Shown here piece by piece: positions 25,292-32,469 of a DNA stretch of 64,000 nucleotides. The position numbers were made by a program, and so were the translations under genes. The DNA comes from Flavobacteriales bacterium. GTDB lineage: Bacteria; Bacteroidota; Bacteroidia; Flavobacteriales_F; PHOS-HE28. The notes under the pieces are model-generated. The model did not search any database and was not told the DNA's origin. It saw only the letters and a list, made by a program, of their open reading frames with translations. Each line of letters begins with the position of its first letter. The first letter of the stretch is position 1. The stretch spans positions 1 to 64,000 of the forward strand of contig JACJZF010000001.1 in assembly GCA_020635725.1 (NCBI GenBank), written 5' to 3'.

Positions 25292-26269
25292 ATGAAGATC
25301 TTGGTCCTACGCTTCTCCTCCATCGGCGACATCGTGCTCACCAGCCCGGTGCTGCGCTGCGTGAAGGAGCAGTTGAAGGATGCCGAGATCCATGTGGCCA
25401 CCAAGAGTGCCTTCGCGGACCTGATACGGTTCAATCCGCATGTGACGCGCGTGCACGAGCTCGGAGATGACCTCGGCGATTTGATCCGCCGGCTGAAGGC
25501 CGAAGGCTTCGACCAGGTGATCGATCTGCACCACAACCTGCGCACCGCACGGGTGAAGCGCGCTCTGGGCGTGCCCGCGCACAGCTTCCCGAAGCTGAAC
25601 GTGCAGAAATGGATGCTGGTGAACCTGAACGTGGACCGCATGCCGCGAATCCACATCGTGGACCGGTACATGAGTGCCGCGGCCCATCTCGGTGTGAAGA
25701 ACGACGGCAAGGGGCTTGACCTCTTCTTACCGGCAGACCGGGAAGTGCCGCTAGCCAGCCTTCCGGCTACGCACCGCGCTGGATACACGGCCTTGGCTAT
25801 CGGGGCGGCACATGCCACCAAGCGACTGCCGCAGCACCGGCTCATCGAACTGGCCAAGCTGATCGAGGGGCCGATCGTGATCATTGGCGGCAAGGAGGAT
25901 CGGAACGTGGCGAGTGCGATCGGCGATGCCGTGGGAGCGCGTGTATTCGATGCCACTGGACGGTTCGACATCCTTGGGAGCGCGTCGTTGATCAAGCAGG
26001 CGCGCAGCGTGATCGCGCACGACAGCGGCGCCATGCACATCGCGGCGGCATTCCGGAAACAAGTCGTCAGTATTTGGGGGAATACGGTTCCGGCCTTCGG
26101 CATGGGGCCTTATATCCCCGAGCACCCTGAACGCGCCATGATCGCCGAGGTGGAGGGCCTGCCGTGCCGACCTTGCAGCAAGATCGGTTACGACCGCTGC
26201 CCCAAGGGCCACTTCCGATGCATGGAGAAGCAGGACCTTCGCCGCATCGCTGAACGCGTGAACGCATGA
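25292..26269 (+). CDS. Glycosyltransferase family 9 (heptosyltransferase-like)
   Basis: A 325-residue GT-B enzyme. The N-terminus MKILVLRFSSIGDIVLTSPVLR is the signature of ADP-heptose:LPS heptosyltransferases and the C-terminal domain holds HDSGAMHIAAAF, the nucleotide-sugar binding site. It probably adds a sugar to LPS core. The ATG at 25292 gives the canonical start, and upstream in-frame codons lie in repeat sequence. It is coupled by ATGA to a small unknown gene. Confidence 0.92.
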   Translation: MKILVLRFSSIGDIVLTSPVLRCVKEQLKDAEIHVATKSAFADLIRFNPHVTRVHELGDDLGDLIRRLKAEGFDQVIDLHHNLRTARVKRALGVPAHSFPKLNVQKWMLVNLNVDRMPRIHIVDRYMSAAAHLGVKNDGKGLDLFLPADREVPLASLPATHRAGYTALAIGAAHATKRLPQHRLIELAKLIEGPIVIIGGKEDRNVASAIGDAVGARVFDATGRFDILGSASLIKQARSVIAHDSGAMHIAAAFRKQVVSIWGNTVPAFGMGPYIPEHPERAMIAEVEGLPCRPCSKIGYDRCPKGHFRCMEKQDLRRIAERVNA

Positions 26270-26628
26270 GCTGGGACATCTACATCCAGGACTTCCCCGA
26301 GGTGGCATCCATCCATGAGGTCCCGCAGGACTTCCGGCCGAAGCCGATTGGCGACCGCACGGCGCTCATCGCAAAGGTGCGCGAGGCCATCCCCTTCATC
26401 GACCAGGTGGATGGCGACTGGCTCTTCGCCAAGGGCGATGACATCGACATCAGTTTCCAGCTGCACATGGAAGATGCCGACCGGGTGCGCTACATCGTGG
26501 CCCATGTGCACGGCGGCGAGCAGAGCGCGGCCTGCATCGGCGCGTTGCTGCGCCACCTCGGCCTTCGCGCGCATGACACCGCCACGGGCGAGCTGTTCGA
26601 CGGCTTCAGCCTGGACGAAGGGCTTTGA
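26266..26628 (+). CDS. Conserved-looking hypothetical protein, 120 residues
   Basis: I do not recognise this protein. It starts MSWDIYIQDFPEVASI, is acidic, and has no membrane helix, signal peptide or Cys pair. It overlaps the heptosyltransferase stop by ATGA, so it is cotranslated with that gene. Its stop abuts the stop of the convergent thioesterase gene with no spacer. Confidence 0.75.
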   Translation: MSWDIYIQDFPEVASIHEVPQDFRPKPIGDRTALIAKVREAIPFIDQVDGDWLFAKGDDIDISFQLHMEDADRVRYIVAHVHGGEQSAACIGALLRHLGLRAHDTATGELFDGFSLDEGL

Positions 26629-27147
26629 TCAGGCGAAGAGCTTCTTCAGCTCGGTGGCCTCATCCGGTCGCATCTTGTTGCTCAGGATGAGCCGCAGCTG
26701 CCTGCGCCGCAAAGCGCCGTCATACCGGCGGCGCTCCTCATCGGTGGTCGGCTCCGCCTCCGGCACCTGCACGGGACGGCCCGCGTTATCCACAGCGACG
26801 AAGGTGTAGATGGCGCTGTTGCACGGGATTTTCTCGCCGGTCTGCTGGTCCTCCACGAACACATCGCTCCACACCTCCATGCTGCTGCCGAAGGCTCTGC
26901 TCACATGGCTGCGAATGGTGACGAAATCGCCGAGCTTGATGGGGCGGTCGAAGCCCACATGGTTGACCGCCACGGTGACCACGTTGCGCTTGCAGTGCCG
27001 GTGCGCGCTGATGGCGCAGCTGATGTCGAGCCATTGCAGCAGGCGACCGCCGAAGAGGTTGCCGAGCGTGTTGGTGTCGTTGGGCAGCACCACATGCGTG
27101 GTCTCGGCATAGCTATCGCTGACAGGGCGTGAGGCGCGTGTGGTCAT
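26629..27147 (-). CDS. Acyl-CoA thioesterase, hotdog fold (YciA/BFIT-like)
   Basis: A 172-residue hotdog-fold thioesterase. LPNDTNTLGNLFGGRLLQWLD carries the catalytic Asn/Asp region and VTVAVNHVGFDRPIKLGDFV the second conserved block. These enzymes hydrolyse cytoplasmic acyl-CoAs. I chose the ATG at 27147 (MTTRASRP), 7 bases after a -7 box, over one at 27195. Confidence 0.92.
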   Translation of the reverse strand: MTTRASRPVSDSYAETTHVVLPNDTNTLGNLFGGRLLQWLDISCAISAHRHCKRNVVTVAVNHVGFDRPIKLGDFVTIRSHVSRAFGSSMEVWSDVFVEDQQTGEKIPCNSAIYTFVAVDNAGRPVQVPEAEPTTDEERRRYDGALRRRQLRLILSNKMRPDEATELKKLFA

Positions 27148-27154
27148 GGGGCGG

Positions 27155-27162
27155 CGAAGGTA
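27155..27162 (-). promoter_or_regulatory. -7 box (TACCTTCG) for the thioesterase
   Basis: The minus strand reads TACCTTCG seven bases before the ATG at 27147. Confidence 0.6.
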
Positions 27163-27177
27163 GCCGCGGCCCTCGCG

Positions 27178-27185
27178 TACCTTGG
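27178..27185 (+). promoter_or_regulatory. -7 box (TACCTTGG) for the HemJ-like gene
   Basis: TACCTTGG ends four bases before the ATG at 27190. With the box at 27155 it makes a 31-base divergent promoter pair. Confidence 0.55.
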
Positions 27186-27189
27186 TGGC

Positions 27190-27774
27190 ATGCACGATTC
27201 ATCCCCTATGCTCCTGCCGCTGCTCAAGCTGATCCACCTGCTCGCGCTTGTCGCGTGGTTCGCGGCCGCGTTCCATCTGGCGCGCGTATTCAATGCGCAC
27301 AGGGCCGGGCTCAGGCGCTGGGAGCCAGAGCGCGGCCTGCTGCATGAGCGGTTCACGCGCATGGAACGTCGCGTGCTCTTCGGGCTGGCCTGGCCTGCAT
27401 TGGTCGTGCTGGTGGCCATGGGTCTTTGGCAGCTCTGGAGCATGCCCGGCCTGCTCAAGGAGCCTTTCATGCACCTGAAGCTCGGCCTTGCGGCGCTGCT
27501 CATCGTCTATCAGGTGATGCTGCATCGGGTGCAGGCACGCCTTCAGGCTGGTTCACTGGCTTGGTCCGGGCCGGCGCTCTGGCTCTTCGGCCAAGGCGCC
27601 TGGTTGCTGCTGATCGCCTTGCTGGCCACGGTGGTCTTCCGCGATCAGCTCGGCTGGACCTGGGGCGCCATGGGCCTGTTGGTGCTCGGTGGCGTCGTGG
27701 GCTTCGTGGTGATGAAGGCGCGCGGCGGCACCAAGGAGGAGCCGGCCTCGCCCACCGATCAAGGCAACCGGTAG
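27190..27774 (+). CDS. hemJ: HemJ/CopD-family membrane protein (probable protoporphyrinogen oxidase)
   Basis: A 194-residue protein with four to five helices. It shows the HemJ layout: LKLIHLLALVAWFAAAFHLARVF (first-helix His and aromatic pair), a cytoplasmic ERFTRMERR-like segment, WPALVVLVAMGLW, and the conserved MHLKLGLAALLIVYQ. HemJ oxidises protoporphyrinogen IX in heme synthesis. The C-terminal extra helix and charged tail are longer than usual, so a CopD-like role is the alternative. Its end overlaps the convergent gene by 16 bases. Confidence 0.72.
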   Translation: MHDSSPMLLPLLKLIHLLALVAWFAAAFHLARVFNAHRAGLRRWEPERGLLHERFTRMERRVLFGLAWPALVVLVAMGLWQLWSMPGLLKEPFMHLKLGLAALLIVYQVMLHRVQARLQAGSLAWSGPALWLFGQGAWLLLIALLATVVFRDQLGWTWGAMGLLVLGGVVGFVVMKARGGTKEEPASPTDQGNR

Positions 27775-28403
27775 AAGAGCACGCGGCCGTCATCGGCGCC
27801 TACCAGGAGCCACTCCTGCCAGCGCAACAAGGGCGCCCGGTGGTGCTGGTCCTTGTTCTCCGCGAACGCCAGGCGCTGCATCACCTTCCCATCGGCGGCA
27901 ACCACTTCAACGGCTCCGTCCTTCACCGCACGGTAGGTGTTCTCGCCATCCTTCAGCTCCGCTTGCTGATAGAAGCGGTCGAAGGTGGAATTGCTCATGT
28001 CGAGCCCCATGGCCTTCACCGCGCGCGGATCGGGCACCCAGCGGTGCTGCTGCAAGGAAGGCTCGGGTTTCCCAGTCTTCATGCTGTACACCACCCGTTT
28101 GCCGCTATGGCCGATAAGCACGGCGTATTCCCCGTTATCGTTGAAGGCGACGTAGTACGCAGCCGTTCCTCCGTCCTCGTTGTACGGCAGGGCGAAAATC
28201 TTCTTGCCGCTCTCCAGGTCGATGACCTCGGCTCCCTTGGCAAGGCCCACCAGAAGCCTATCTCCCTTGGGAGCCACGGCAAGGCTCACCACCTCGGACT
28301 TCGCAGTGCGCACCGTGCGCTCTTCCGGAACGGTAATGATCTGGGCCAGCGTCACGGGCATGCTGGCCACGAGGGCCACGGCAGCGATCAGGTTCTTGAG
28401 CAT
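27759..28403 (-). CDS. Secreted beta-propeller-like (WD40/YVTN-type) hypothetical protein
   Basis: A 214-residue protein with a signal peptide (MLKNLIAAVALVASMPVTLAQ). The body contains repeated blade-like segments such as SLAVAPKGDRLLVGLAKG, YYVAFNDNGEYAVLIGHSG and WLLVGADDGRVLFYRL, typical of WD40-like propellers, but it is too short for a full propeller by itself. The function is unknown. It starts 4 bases after the STAS-like gene and is probably cotranscribed with it. Confidence 0.7.
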   Translation of the reverse strand: MLKNLIAAVALVASMPVTLAQIITVPEERTVRTAKSEVVSLAVAPKGDRLLVGLAKGAEVIDLESGKKIFALPYNEDGGTAAYYVAFNDNGEYAVLIGHSGKRVVYSMKTGKPEPSLQQHRWVPDPRAVKAMGLDMSNSTFDRFYQQAELKDGENTYRAVKDGAVEVVAADGKVMQRLAFAENKDQHHRAPLLRWQEWLLVGADDGRVLFYRLP

Positions 28404-28407
28404 ATGA

Positions 28408-28803
28408 TCAACCGATGAGGTGATGTTGGGTGCGCAGCCAGGCCAGTGCGCTGTCCCGATCAGGGAACATCTGTATGGGCCTACCGGGCTTATGGTGGCG
28501 CACGAAGACATTGGCGGCGAGCTGGTGGCCGAAGTCGCGCACGATGATGGCATCGGCTGCGATGAAGCTCGATGATTCCGGAGAAGAGGCGTAGGCACGG
28601 GCCTCATTGCTCATGGTGGTGCCCTCGCCTACCGACACCATCAGCAGCGCCTTTCGCCCCTTGCGCTCGGCCTGAATGGCGTCGAACATTGAGTGCACAT
28701 CATCTGGCGTGACCAGGTGCGCGTCCTTGAAATGGGTGTGCACGATGTCTTCATCGAGAAAGGTCACCGTGCAGGAATCCAGCTCTACCGCGTGCGTGGT
28801 CAT
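28408..28803 (-). CDS. STAS/SpoIIAA-like small protein
   Basis: A 131-residue cytoplasmic protein. The segment ALLMVSVGEGTTMSNEARAY followed by AADAIIVRDFGHQLAANVFV and a final DSALAWLR matches a widespread Bacteroidota family of SpoIIAA/STAS-like proteins of unknown role. A TAGCTTCG box lies 21 bases before the ATG. The fold call is from pattern memory and the function is not known. Confidence 0.65.
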   Translation of the reverse strand: MTTHAVELDSCTVTFLDEDIVHTHFKDAHLVTPDDVHSMFDAIQAERKGRKALLMVSVGEGTTMSNEARAYASSPESSSFIAADAIIVRDFGHQLAANVFVRHHKPGRPIQMFPDRDSALAWLRTQHHLIG

Positions 28804-28824
28804 CGTCGGCCCGAAGGGGTGGTG

Positions 28825-28832
28825 CGAAGCTA
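28825..28832 (-). promoter_or_regulatory. -7 box (TAGCTTCG) for the STAS-like gene
   Basis: The minus strand reads TAGCTTCG 21 bases before the ATG at 28803. Confidence 0.5.
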
Positions 28833-28849
28833 TGGAGAGCAGCAGGGGA

Positions 28850-29902
28850 TCAACGCACCAAAAGCCATGCGGAACGGCCTTCGGTGTGCCGTACCTGATC
28901 CATGGCGGTGAGCGCCTCGGCGCGAGTGGCGTAACTGCCGAAGGCGACGGGATGGAGCATGCCGCGCTGCCGCAAGCGTCGTGCGGGGAAGCCTTTGGCC
29001 AGGAGCTCTTCGAGCAGTTTGTCGGCGTTCTCGGGCTGGGCGAAGCACCCGCCGATCACATGGAAGCGCAGATCAGCCGAGGCCGGTGGCGGCGCGATCC
29101 GCACAGCCACATGCGTGGTGTCGGCCGTTGCGATGCGCAGATCGCCCATGCGCACATGCACGCGCACGTCGCGCTCCGCATCGAGGAGCACTTCATGCAC
29201 ACCGGAATCGGCGCTGGGCAGCTCGAAGGGCAGTGGCGTGGAGACCGGAGCGAAACCAGCCTGCTCAGGGGCCTTGTAGTGGGCCGCGGGGCGTGCCGCC
29301 CACGGCCCGAAGCCGCTCCACTGCACCTGATCGCCATCCTGCATGCGGTAGGCCCAGAAAGCAGCGGCGCTGAAGAGCACGGCGGCTACCCCGGCTGCCA
29401 CCCAGAGCACCGAGGAGCGGCGCTCTTCTTGCGCGACAGGTTCCTTCTTGGTGATGGGCACCACCACCGGCTGCGTGATGGGCTGCTCCACCGGCACCGC
29501 GGCGAGGGACCTCAGCCCGAAGGCATCCTTCAGGTAGTTGGAGCGGCGATCGGGGTCGAACTGCAGGTTGTGCTCGGCGTCGCGGAAGAAGATGCCGATG
29601 TAGGGCAGCTCCAAGCGCCCGTTGCGATCCAAGGTGCTGCGCCATCCGGCCACTTCGGCATCGATCCGTGCGCTGGCCTTGTCGAAAGCGATGCCTTCGC
29701 GCCTGGCGAGCCGGTCGGCGAGCAGGCCGTCGTTGCGGACCAGATGCCTGTTGAAACTCAGCTCCTTGCCCGGTGGGTGGATGATCTTGCGGGCCTCATC
29801 GAGCCGGGCGGCGCGGTAATGCGTGATGAAGCCGCCCCACTGCGGCACGATCACGCAATCGTGGCAGAAGAGCAGGTCGTGCAGGTCGCGTTCGAGGCCC
29901 AT
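28850..29902 (-). CDS. HU-CCDC81 and SPOR domain membrane protein
   Basis: A 350-residue protein. Residues 1-130 match the HU-CCDC81 module (LHDLLFCHDCVIVPQWGGFI, then SFNRHLVRNDGLLADRLA and LPYIGIFFRD). A single membrane helix lies at about 163-187, and residues about 275-350 form a SPOR domain that binds denuded peptidoglycan at septa. The HU-like part would be cytoplasmic and the SPOR part periplasmic. Its probable role is in cell division or envelope organisation. The ATG at 29902 follows a TAGATTCG box by eight bases. Confidence 0.88.
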   Translation of the reverse strand: MGLERDLHDLLFCHDCVIVPQWGGFITHYRAARLDEARKIIHPPGKELSFNRHLVRNDGLLADRLARREGIAFDKASARIDAEVAGWRSTLDRNGRLELPYIGIFFRDAEHNLQFDPDRRSNYLKDAFGLRSLAAVPVEQPITQPVVVPITKKEPVAQEERRSSVLWVAAGVAAVLFSAAAFWAYRMQDGDQVQWSGFGPWAARPAAHYKAPEQAGFAPVSTPLPFELPSADSGVHEVLLDAERDVRVHVRMGDLRIATADTTHVAVRIAPPPASADLRFHVIGGCFAQPENADKLLEELLAKGFPARRLRQRGMLHPVAFGSYATRAEALTAMDQVRHTEGRSAWLLVR

Positions 29903-29910
29903 AACCGCCG

Positions 29911-29918
29911 CGAATCTA
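29911..29918 (-). promoter_or_regulatory. -7 box (TAGATTCG) for the HU-CCDC81/SPOR gene
   Basis: The minus strand reads TAGATTCG eight bases before the ATG at 29902, overlapping the last codons of kdsB. Confidence 0.45.
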
Positions 29919-30665
29919 GGGAGCGCCGACCCGTCGGCGGGCCTCGGCGAGATCAGCGGGGGTGTCCACGCAGAAGCTCGGGTAGGAAGTGAGTCCGATG
30001 CGCACCTTGAATCCGTTCTCCACCCAGCGCAGCTGCTCGAGCGATTCGGCCAGTTCAAGCGACGAAGGCGGCAAGGCCACGATGCGGCGCAAGGCATCGG
30101 CCGTATACCCGTAGAGCCCCACGTGCTTGAGGAAGCGGAAGCGCGCATGCTTGGGACCGGGCGCCGCATCACGCAGGTAGGGAATGGCGGCCCTGCTGAA
30201 ATAGAGCGCGTCCATGCGCGTGTCCACGGTGATCAGCACCTCGCCCGGGTCGTCCAGGTCGTGATCATCGGTCACCACTTGCGCCAGGGTCGCGATTCCG
30301 CCGGGTGCGGCCTGCAACGCCGCGCAGAGCTCATCGATCTGCTGCGGTTCGATGAAGGGCTCATCGCCTTGGATGTTCACCACGGCATCGAATCGCTCCG
30401 CTCCCTTCAACAGCAGCGCCTCATGGCAGCGATCGGTGCCGCTCGGATGCGCGGCGGAGGTGAGCACCACGTCACCGCCGTGGGAGCGCACGTGCTCCGC
30501 CACGCGCTCGTCATCGGTGGCCACCACCACGGCATCGAGCGCGGCGGCCAGTCGCGCGCGCTCCAGCACATGCATCACCATGCTGCGCCCACCGATGTCG
30601 ACCAGCGGCTTGCCGGGCAAGCGGGTGCTGGCGAAGCGGGCGGGTATCACGCCGAGGATGCGCAT
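29916..30665 (-). CDS. kdsB: 3-deoxy-manno-octulosonate cytidylyltransferase
   Basis: A 249-residue enzyme that makes CMP-KDO for LPS inner core. The sequence shows VIPARFASTRLPGKPL at the N-terminus, VVVATDDERVA, and VNIQGDEPFIEP, all KdsB hallmarks, and the C-terminal VDTPADLAEAR. I chose the ATG at 30665 (MRILGVIPAR). One at 30689 is also possible and would overlap the upstream gene. It indicates an LPS-bearing outer membrane. Confidence 0.95.
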   Translation of the reverse strand: MRILGVIPARFASTRLPGKPLVDIGGRSMVMHVLERARLAAALDAVVVATDDERVAEHVRSHGGDVVLTSAAHPSGTDRCHEALLLKGAERFDAVVNIQGDEPFIEPQQIDELCAALQAAPGGIATLAQVVTDDHDLDDPGEVLITVDTRMDALYFSRAAIPYLRDAAPGPKHARFRFLKHVGLYGYTADALRRIVALPPSSLELAESLEQLRWVENGFKVRIGLTSYPSFCVDTPADLAEARRRVGAP

Positions 30666-30672
30666 GGGTTTG

Positions 30673-32469
30673 TCAGCGGAGGGGTTCATGGATGAAGATA
30701 TCGAGCTCTGTGAGCCGTGCCGGGCCACCGCCGCGCGACCAACCGTAGATCACCAGCTCGTCATCGGGCCTGCGAATGTCGGGCGGCAGGTACCATGCTT
30801 CGAAATCAAGCTGGGCTTGACCTGCCGCCCATTCCATGCCGGTGGCCACGTACCCGTAGCTGTGCCCGTTGTGCTCCATGGTGGTCACCAGGCTCGCTTC
30901 GGGCGTCTCGGGGCCTTCCGCTCGTGCGCGGCCCCTCACCTCGATCCAGGCATGGTCGGCGCGGGTCAGATCCTGCCAACGGATGCGCCAAGCCGAGGTG
31001 AATGGCCGTTCGCCGGTCATGAGGCCTTGAGCGAACCCTGCTTCCGAGTCGAACAGCATGCGTGCGATGCGCAGCCTCCTATAGGCTGAAGGCTGCGGCC
31101 GGTCGTTCGCGCCGATATAGGACCGGCCGAACAACAGCAATCGATCGAATCCTTCAGGCACCTCGGTCTTCAACCAGCCCGCACGATACGCTGCCGCTGT
31201 CATGCGCGAGGTATGGATGATCCCGTGGTTCACCTGCCAGGTCTGGAAGAGGTTCAATGCGACGCACCCTAGGAGCGCCAGCAGCGCGGCGGCACGCAGC
31301 GCTCGCGCCCGCCTCAGCACCCATTCCACCAAGGCCGCGAGCGGAAGGGCCATGAGCGCGTAGCTCTGGACCAAGGCGCGCTGCCCGAAGCTATCGGCGT
31401 ACCACCAGCAGCTCCAGCTGGATACGATGTACAGGTTCAGCGCGAAGAAGAGAAGGACGGGCCATCGCCACTCGGGCATCCGTTTCCAGAGCAGCGCGAT
31501 GCCTGCGGTGGCCAGCAGCATGAGGGGCGTATAGAGGTACCAGCCTTTGCGGAAGCTGAAGAGCACCTCGGCCAGGTAGGGGTGCAGGAACTCGAAGCCT
31601 TCGCCCGCATTGTTGTAGCTCATGTACAGCCAGCGGCCCGTCATCCATTTCCAGTAGAGCAGCTGCGGGAAGCAGATCAGCGTGGCGGCCAATGCCATGA
31701 TCACGAGATGCCTGCGCCGGTTCCACAAACCGTGCAACCAAGCGCGCGGACCCTGGTCAAGCCCGGTTCCGTGGCACAGCGGAACGAGCACCCACACGAT
31801 CTCGGTAGGGCGCGCAGCGACGAGCAACCCGAGCACGGCACCGAGCGCCAATGCATGCACGTGCCGTTCGCTGCGGTTCCACAGCACGGTTAGTCGAAGC
31901 ACGGCAGCACCGAGCGTGAACAAGAAGACGTGCGGCATGCCCGTACCCTGCGTGGCCTGGTGGTAGTAATTCGTGCCCAGCACCAACAGCAGCAGCACCA
32001 GGGCAACCACGCCATCGTGGAAGAGGCGGATCAGCAACCCGCGCACCAGCAGCAATCCGAAGAGCATGCTCAGCAGCGCCGCAATGATGAGCGACCACTG
32101 ATACGGTGCGGAGAATCCATCCTGCGGCGCGCCGGTGATGCCCGCCACCACGTGCCCTGCGAGGAAGAAGGGCGACCACAGCATCGCCAGGCCCATCGGG
32201 TATTTGTCGACCCACCGGCCATTGGGCAGCTCGCTGATCTGGTAGAGCGTGCCGGTGTTATGGTAGGTGTCGTTCGCGGCGGTCACCCACGCGGGATCAC
32301 TGATGCCGGGATCGCCGTGGATGATGGTGGCGGGCAGGTAGAGGTGGTAGCCGAAGGTGTCCCAGCTGAGGATGTTGCGCGGCGGGTCGCGCAGCACCAC
32401 CACCAGCAGCACGCCCCAGAGCGCCAGCGCAGTGGAGAGGGAGAGCAGGTCGCGCCCGTGCGTGGGCAT
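30673..32469 (-). CDS. Large polytopic membrane protein (GT39/PMT-like)
   Basis: A 598-residue protein with about ten to eleven helices and a soluble C-terminal domain (last 160 residues). After the first helix comes SWDTFGYHLYLPATIIHGDP, where an acidic residue sits in the first periplasmic loop as in C-type glycosyltransferases. A polyprenyl-phosphate-sugar-dependent glycosyltransferase is plausible, but no motif proves it. It starts within the stop codon of the TonB receptor gene (TGATG) and is followed 7 bases later by kdsB. Confidence 0.65.
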   Translation of the reverse strand: MPTHGRDLLSLSTALALWGVLLVVVLRDPPRNILSWDTFGYHLYLPATIIHGDPGISDPAWVTAANDTYHNTGTLYQISELPNGRWVDKYPMGLAMLWSPFFLAGHVVAGITGAPQDGFSAPYQWSLIIAALLSMLFGLLLVRGLLIRLFHDGVVALVLLLLVLGTNYYHQATQGTGMPHVFLFTLGAAVLRLTVLWNRSERHVHALALGAVLGLLVAARPTEIVWVLVPLCHGTGLDQGPRAWLHGLWNRRRHLVIMALAATLICFPQLLYWKWMTGRWLYMSYNNAGEGFEFLHPYLAEVLFSFRKGWYLYTPLMLLATAGIALLWKRMPEWRWPVLLFFALNLYIVSSWSCWWYADSFGQRALVQSYALMALPLAALVEWVLRRARALRAAALLALLGCVALNLFQTWQVNHGIIHTSRMTAAAYRAGWLKTEVPEGFDRLLLFGRSYIGANDRPQPSAYRRLRIARMLFDSEAGFAQGLMTGERPFTSAWRIRWQDLTRADHAWIEVRGRARAEGPETPEASLVTTMEHNGHSYGYVATGMEWAAGQAQLDFEAWYLPPDIRRPDDELVIYGWSRGGGPARLTELDIFIHEPLR

